Shown here piece by piece: positions 43,313 to 45,087 of a DNA stretch of 45,087 nucleotides (position 1 is its first letter; each line of letters begins with the position of its first letter). The stretch comes from Planctomycetota bacterium. GTDB lineage: Bacteria; Planctomycetota; UBA8108; UBA1146. The DNA lies in assembly GCA_002691835.1 (NCBI GenBank), contig NZJA01000027.1, positions 1 to 45,087 of the forward strand, read 5' to 3'. Under the pieces are notes generated by a model. The model saw only the letters and a program-made list of their open reading frames with translations, did not search any database and was not told where the DNA came from. Made by a program: the position numbers and the translations under genes.

Positions 43313-43332
43313 GTGGGGAAGCGAAACCCCAC
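43313..43332. other. Small hairpin between convergent genes
   Basis: GTGGGG (43313-43318) pairs with CCCCAC (43327-43332) around an 8-nt loop, between the ends of aroDE and oppF. There is no T-run on either strand, so terminator function is uncertain. Confidence 0.3.
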
Positions 43333-43394
43333 CGCATCAGCATATTCCGATAATAGATCTTATGGGAGAACTGAGGAGGTTCGCTGGGGGGGGT

Positions 43395-44447
43395 CTAGGA
43401 ACCCTGTGAACGAGCTTCTGCCAGCTCATCGAAGCGATCTGCACAGGGACAAGCCGCCCAATGTCGATCTCCGACTTTCTCCATCACCGGCACCGACTCG
43501 GCGCATTCCTTTTGGGCAATTGGGCAACGCGTCCGGAATCCACAACCACTCGGCTTGGCCATAGGACTCGGAACATCTCCTTCGAGAACCCACCTTTTTT
43601 TGCGTTTCAGGTCGGGATCTGGACGAGGCACCGCACTCAACAAGGCCCGTGTGTATGGATGAGTCGGATTCGAGAAGATCTCTTCGGTCTGACCGACTTC
43701 GGCCAGATTCCCCAAATACATCACCGCAACCCGGTCTGAGACGTGCTGAACCACGGAGATATCATGGGCAATAAAGACGATCGTCAGGTCCAGTTCGCGC
43801 TGCAATTCTCGCATGAGGTTAATCACCTGAGCCTGGATGGAGACATCCAGTGCACTGACCGGCTCATCGGCAATGATGACCCGTGGATTGGTCGCCAATG
43901 ACCGGGCAATCCCAATCCGTTGACGTTGACCTCCGGAAAACTCATGGGGATAGCGTTCGGCCTGTTCGCGTCGAAGACCGACCTTTTCGAGCAATTCCTC
44001 AACCCGCAGACGGCGCTCTTCTGCACTGAGCTGTTTCTGATGGACCCGTAAGGGCTCGTCGACGATTTCCTGAACCGAAAGGCGGGGATTCAGCGATGAA
44101 AACGGATCCTGATACACCATTTGGATCTCGCTTCGGTAAGGCCGATAATCACTGCGACTCAGTCCGCTCAGTTCCACTTTTCCACGATCGCTCTCAAAAT
44201 GAATTTCACCCGAGGTCACCGGAACCAGTCCCATGATCGCTTTACCCAGGGTGCTTTTGCCACACCCTGATTCTCCGACCACCCCAAGGGTTTCACCGGC
44301 ATGTACTTTCAGGGAGATGCCGTCGACTGCTTTTACGTCGCCCACATGGCGCGACAAGATGCCGCCATGAACCGGAAACCACACTCGCAGATCTTGGAGT
44401 TCGAGAATCACGTCTTCTTTGCTCGAAGTCTGATTTTCTTTGCTCAT
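43395..44447 (-). CDS. oppF: Oligopeptide/dipeptide ABC transporter ATPase, OppF/DppF type
   Basis: 350 aa. Walker [10 protein letters not shown] at about 58-66, Q-loop [14 protein letters not shown], signature [13 protein letters not shown], Walker [14 protein letters not shown], and H-loop FIAHDISVV. The C-terminal oligopeptide-type extension has [12 protein letters not shown] and Cys-containing GCGFRTRCP, which in this subfamily can hold an Fe-S cluster. The ATG at 44447 has GGGAGG upstream and overlaps the oppD stop (ATGA). It powers peptide or nickel uptake with OppD; the permeases and binding protein should lie beyond the right edge. Confidence 0.94.
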   Translation of the reverse strand: MSKENQTSSKEDVILELQDLRVWFPVHGGILSRHVGDVKAVDGISLKVHAGETLGVVGESGCGKSTLGKAIMGLVPVTSGEIHFESDRGKVELSGLSRSDYRPYRSEIQMVYQDPFSSLNPRLSVQEIVDEPLRVHQKQLSAEERRLRVEELLEKVGLRREQAERYPHEFSGGQRQRIGIARSLATNPRVIIADEPVSALDVSIQAQVINLMRELQRELDLTIVFIAHDISVVQHVSDRVAVMYLGNLAEVGQTEEIFSNPTHPYTRALLSAVPRPDPDLKRKKRWVLEGDVPSPMAKPSGCGFRTRCPIAQKECAESVPVMEKVGDRHWAACPCADRFDELAEARSQGS

Positions 44448-45087
44448 GAGCCTCCCTCGGCTACGTGACAGCGAACCCAATGGCCGTCCCCTATTTCACG
44501 AAGCTCTGGCACTTCTTGGCGACAACGATCTTCAACGAATGGACACCGAGTCGAAAAGCGACAGCCCGGCGGCCAGTCAAAGATACTCGGCACGATTCCA
44601 GGAATCGTCTCCAACTCGTCCTGTTGTGAATCCAGTTCAGGACGAGGCAAACTTCGAAGCAGACCCTGAGTATAGGGATGTTGCGGGTTTCTAAAGAGAT
44701 CCCGAACCGGTGCCACTTCCTGAACCTTTCCTCCGTACATCACCACGACTCGATCACAGGTCTCAGCGACGACTGCCAGGTCATGGGTAATCAGCAAAAT
44801 AGACGCACCGTCCTGCTCTGCTTTCATTTCGAGCATCAGATCGAGGATCTGCGCCTGAATTGTCACGTCGAGAGCCGTGGTCGGCTCATCGGCGATGAGC
44901 AATGCCGGCTGCAAGGAAAGCGCCATGGCGATCATCACCCGCTGGCGCATTCCACCGGAGAATTGGTGCGGATAGGCTTTTAAACGCGCCTCAGTTTCAG
45001 TAATCCCAACCGATCTGAGCAGGTCGACCGCCTTGTCAATCGCCGCAGCCCCTTTCAGATCGGTCGCTTTGCCGATGGTTTCAACCA
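44444..45087 (-). CDS. oppD: Oligopeptide/dipeptide ABC transporter ATPase, OppD/DppD type, partial
   Basis: The 5' part is cut by the window edge; about 213 residues to the stop are present. The frame continues upstream of the internal ATG at 44950 through [12 protein letters not shown] to [11 protein letters not shown] (signature). Walker [15 protein letters not shown]-loop [12 protein letters not shown], and the C-terminal [12 protein letters not shown] and GCRFSTRCP extension follow. Walker A is outside the window. It is co-translated with oppF. Confidence 0.93.
   Translation of the reverse strand, partial: VETIGKATDLKGAAAIDKAVDLLRSVGITETEARLKAYPHQFSGGMRQRVMIAMALSLQPALLIADEPTTALDVTIQAQILDLMLEMKAEQDGASILLITHDLAVVAETCDRVVVMYGGKVQEVAPVRDLFRNPQHPYTQGLLRSLPRPELDSQQDELETIPGIVPSIFDWPPGCRFSTRCPFVEDRCRQEVPELREIGDGHWVRCHVAEGGS

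Overview
The window most likely comes from a member of the Planctomycetota or a close relative. This is an inference. It rests on secreted or lipid-anchored FG-GAP/UnbV, TPR and HEAT proteins, a two-repeat dockerin-like tail on a secreted protein, a fused aroD-aroE gene, a Rho factor with an Arg/Gly-rich N-terminal extension, and frequent TTG/GTG starts. No phage, transposon, CRISPR or rRNA was seen. Genes are dense, and many neighbours overlap by 4 nt (ATGA or TTGA).

Left part (1-11405): the 3' end of a tRNA-Glu with its terminator; a glutaryl-CoA-type acyl-CoA dehydrogenase; a stand-alone long PrkA kinase; a leftward operon (small membrane protein, mazG, moxR); argS; a small orphan gene; glyQS; and a secreted VWA protein. 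11421-20950: a thiolase/multifunctional beta-oxidation pair (fadI-fadJ), a secreted HEAT protein, a convergent lipoprotein pair (UnbV-type FG-GAP and TPR) and a secreted protein of unknown function. 21071-25194: a rightward run of pgk, an inositol-monophosphatase-like gene, a bifunctional-nuclease-domain gene, a lipoprotein and a cysteine desulfurase.

Centre (25237-29289), the most unusual part: a leftward two-gene operon with a MamK-like actin and a coiled-coil protein, no other magnetosome genes in view; a divergent secreted dockerin-type protein; then about 640 bp without a gene. That stretch holds a likely small structured RNA: a sigma-54-like promoter, a multibranch fold with a cUUCGg tetraloop, and a strong intrinsic terminator.

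Right part (29469-45087): the leftward cell-shape operon mreB-mreC-mreD-mrdA-rodA, preceded by a coiled-coil membrane protein and a small membrane protein behind their own terminator; then ribE-gltX-PHP, convergent rho, divergent aroDE, and the ATPase pair of an oligopeptide/dipeptide ABC transporter (oppF, partial oppD).

The window carries two bacterial actins: housekeeping MreB inside a classical Rod operon, and the MamK-like filament protein with a private coiled-coil partner. The latter pair and the orphan RNA are the best candidates for undescribed biology.
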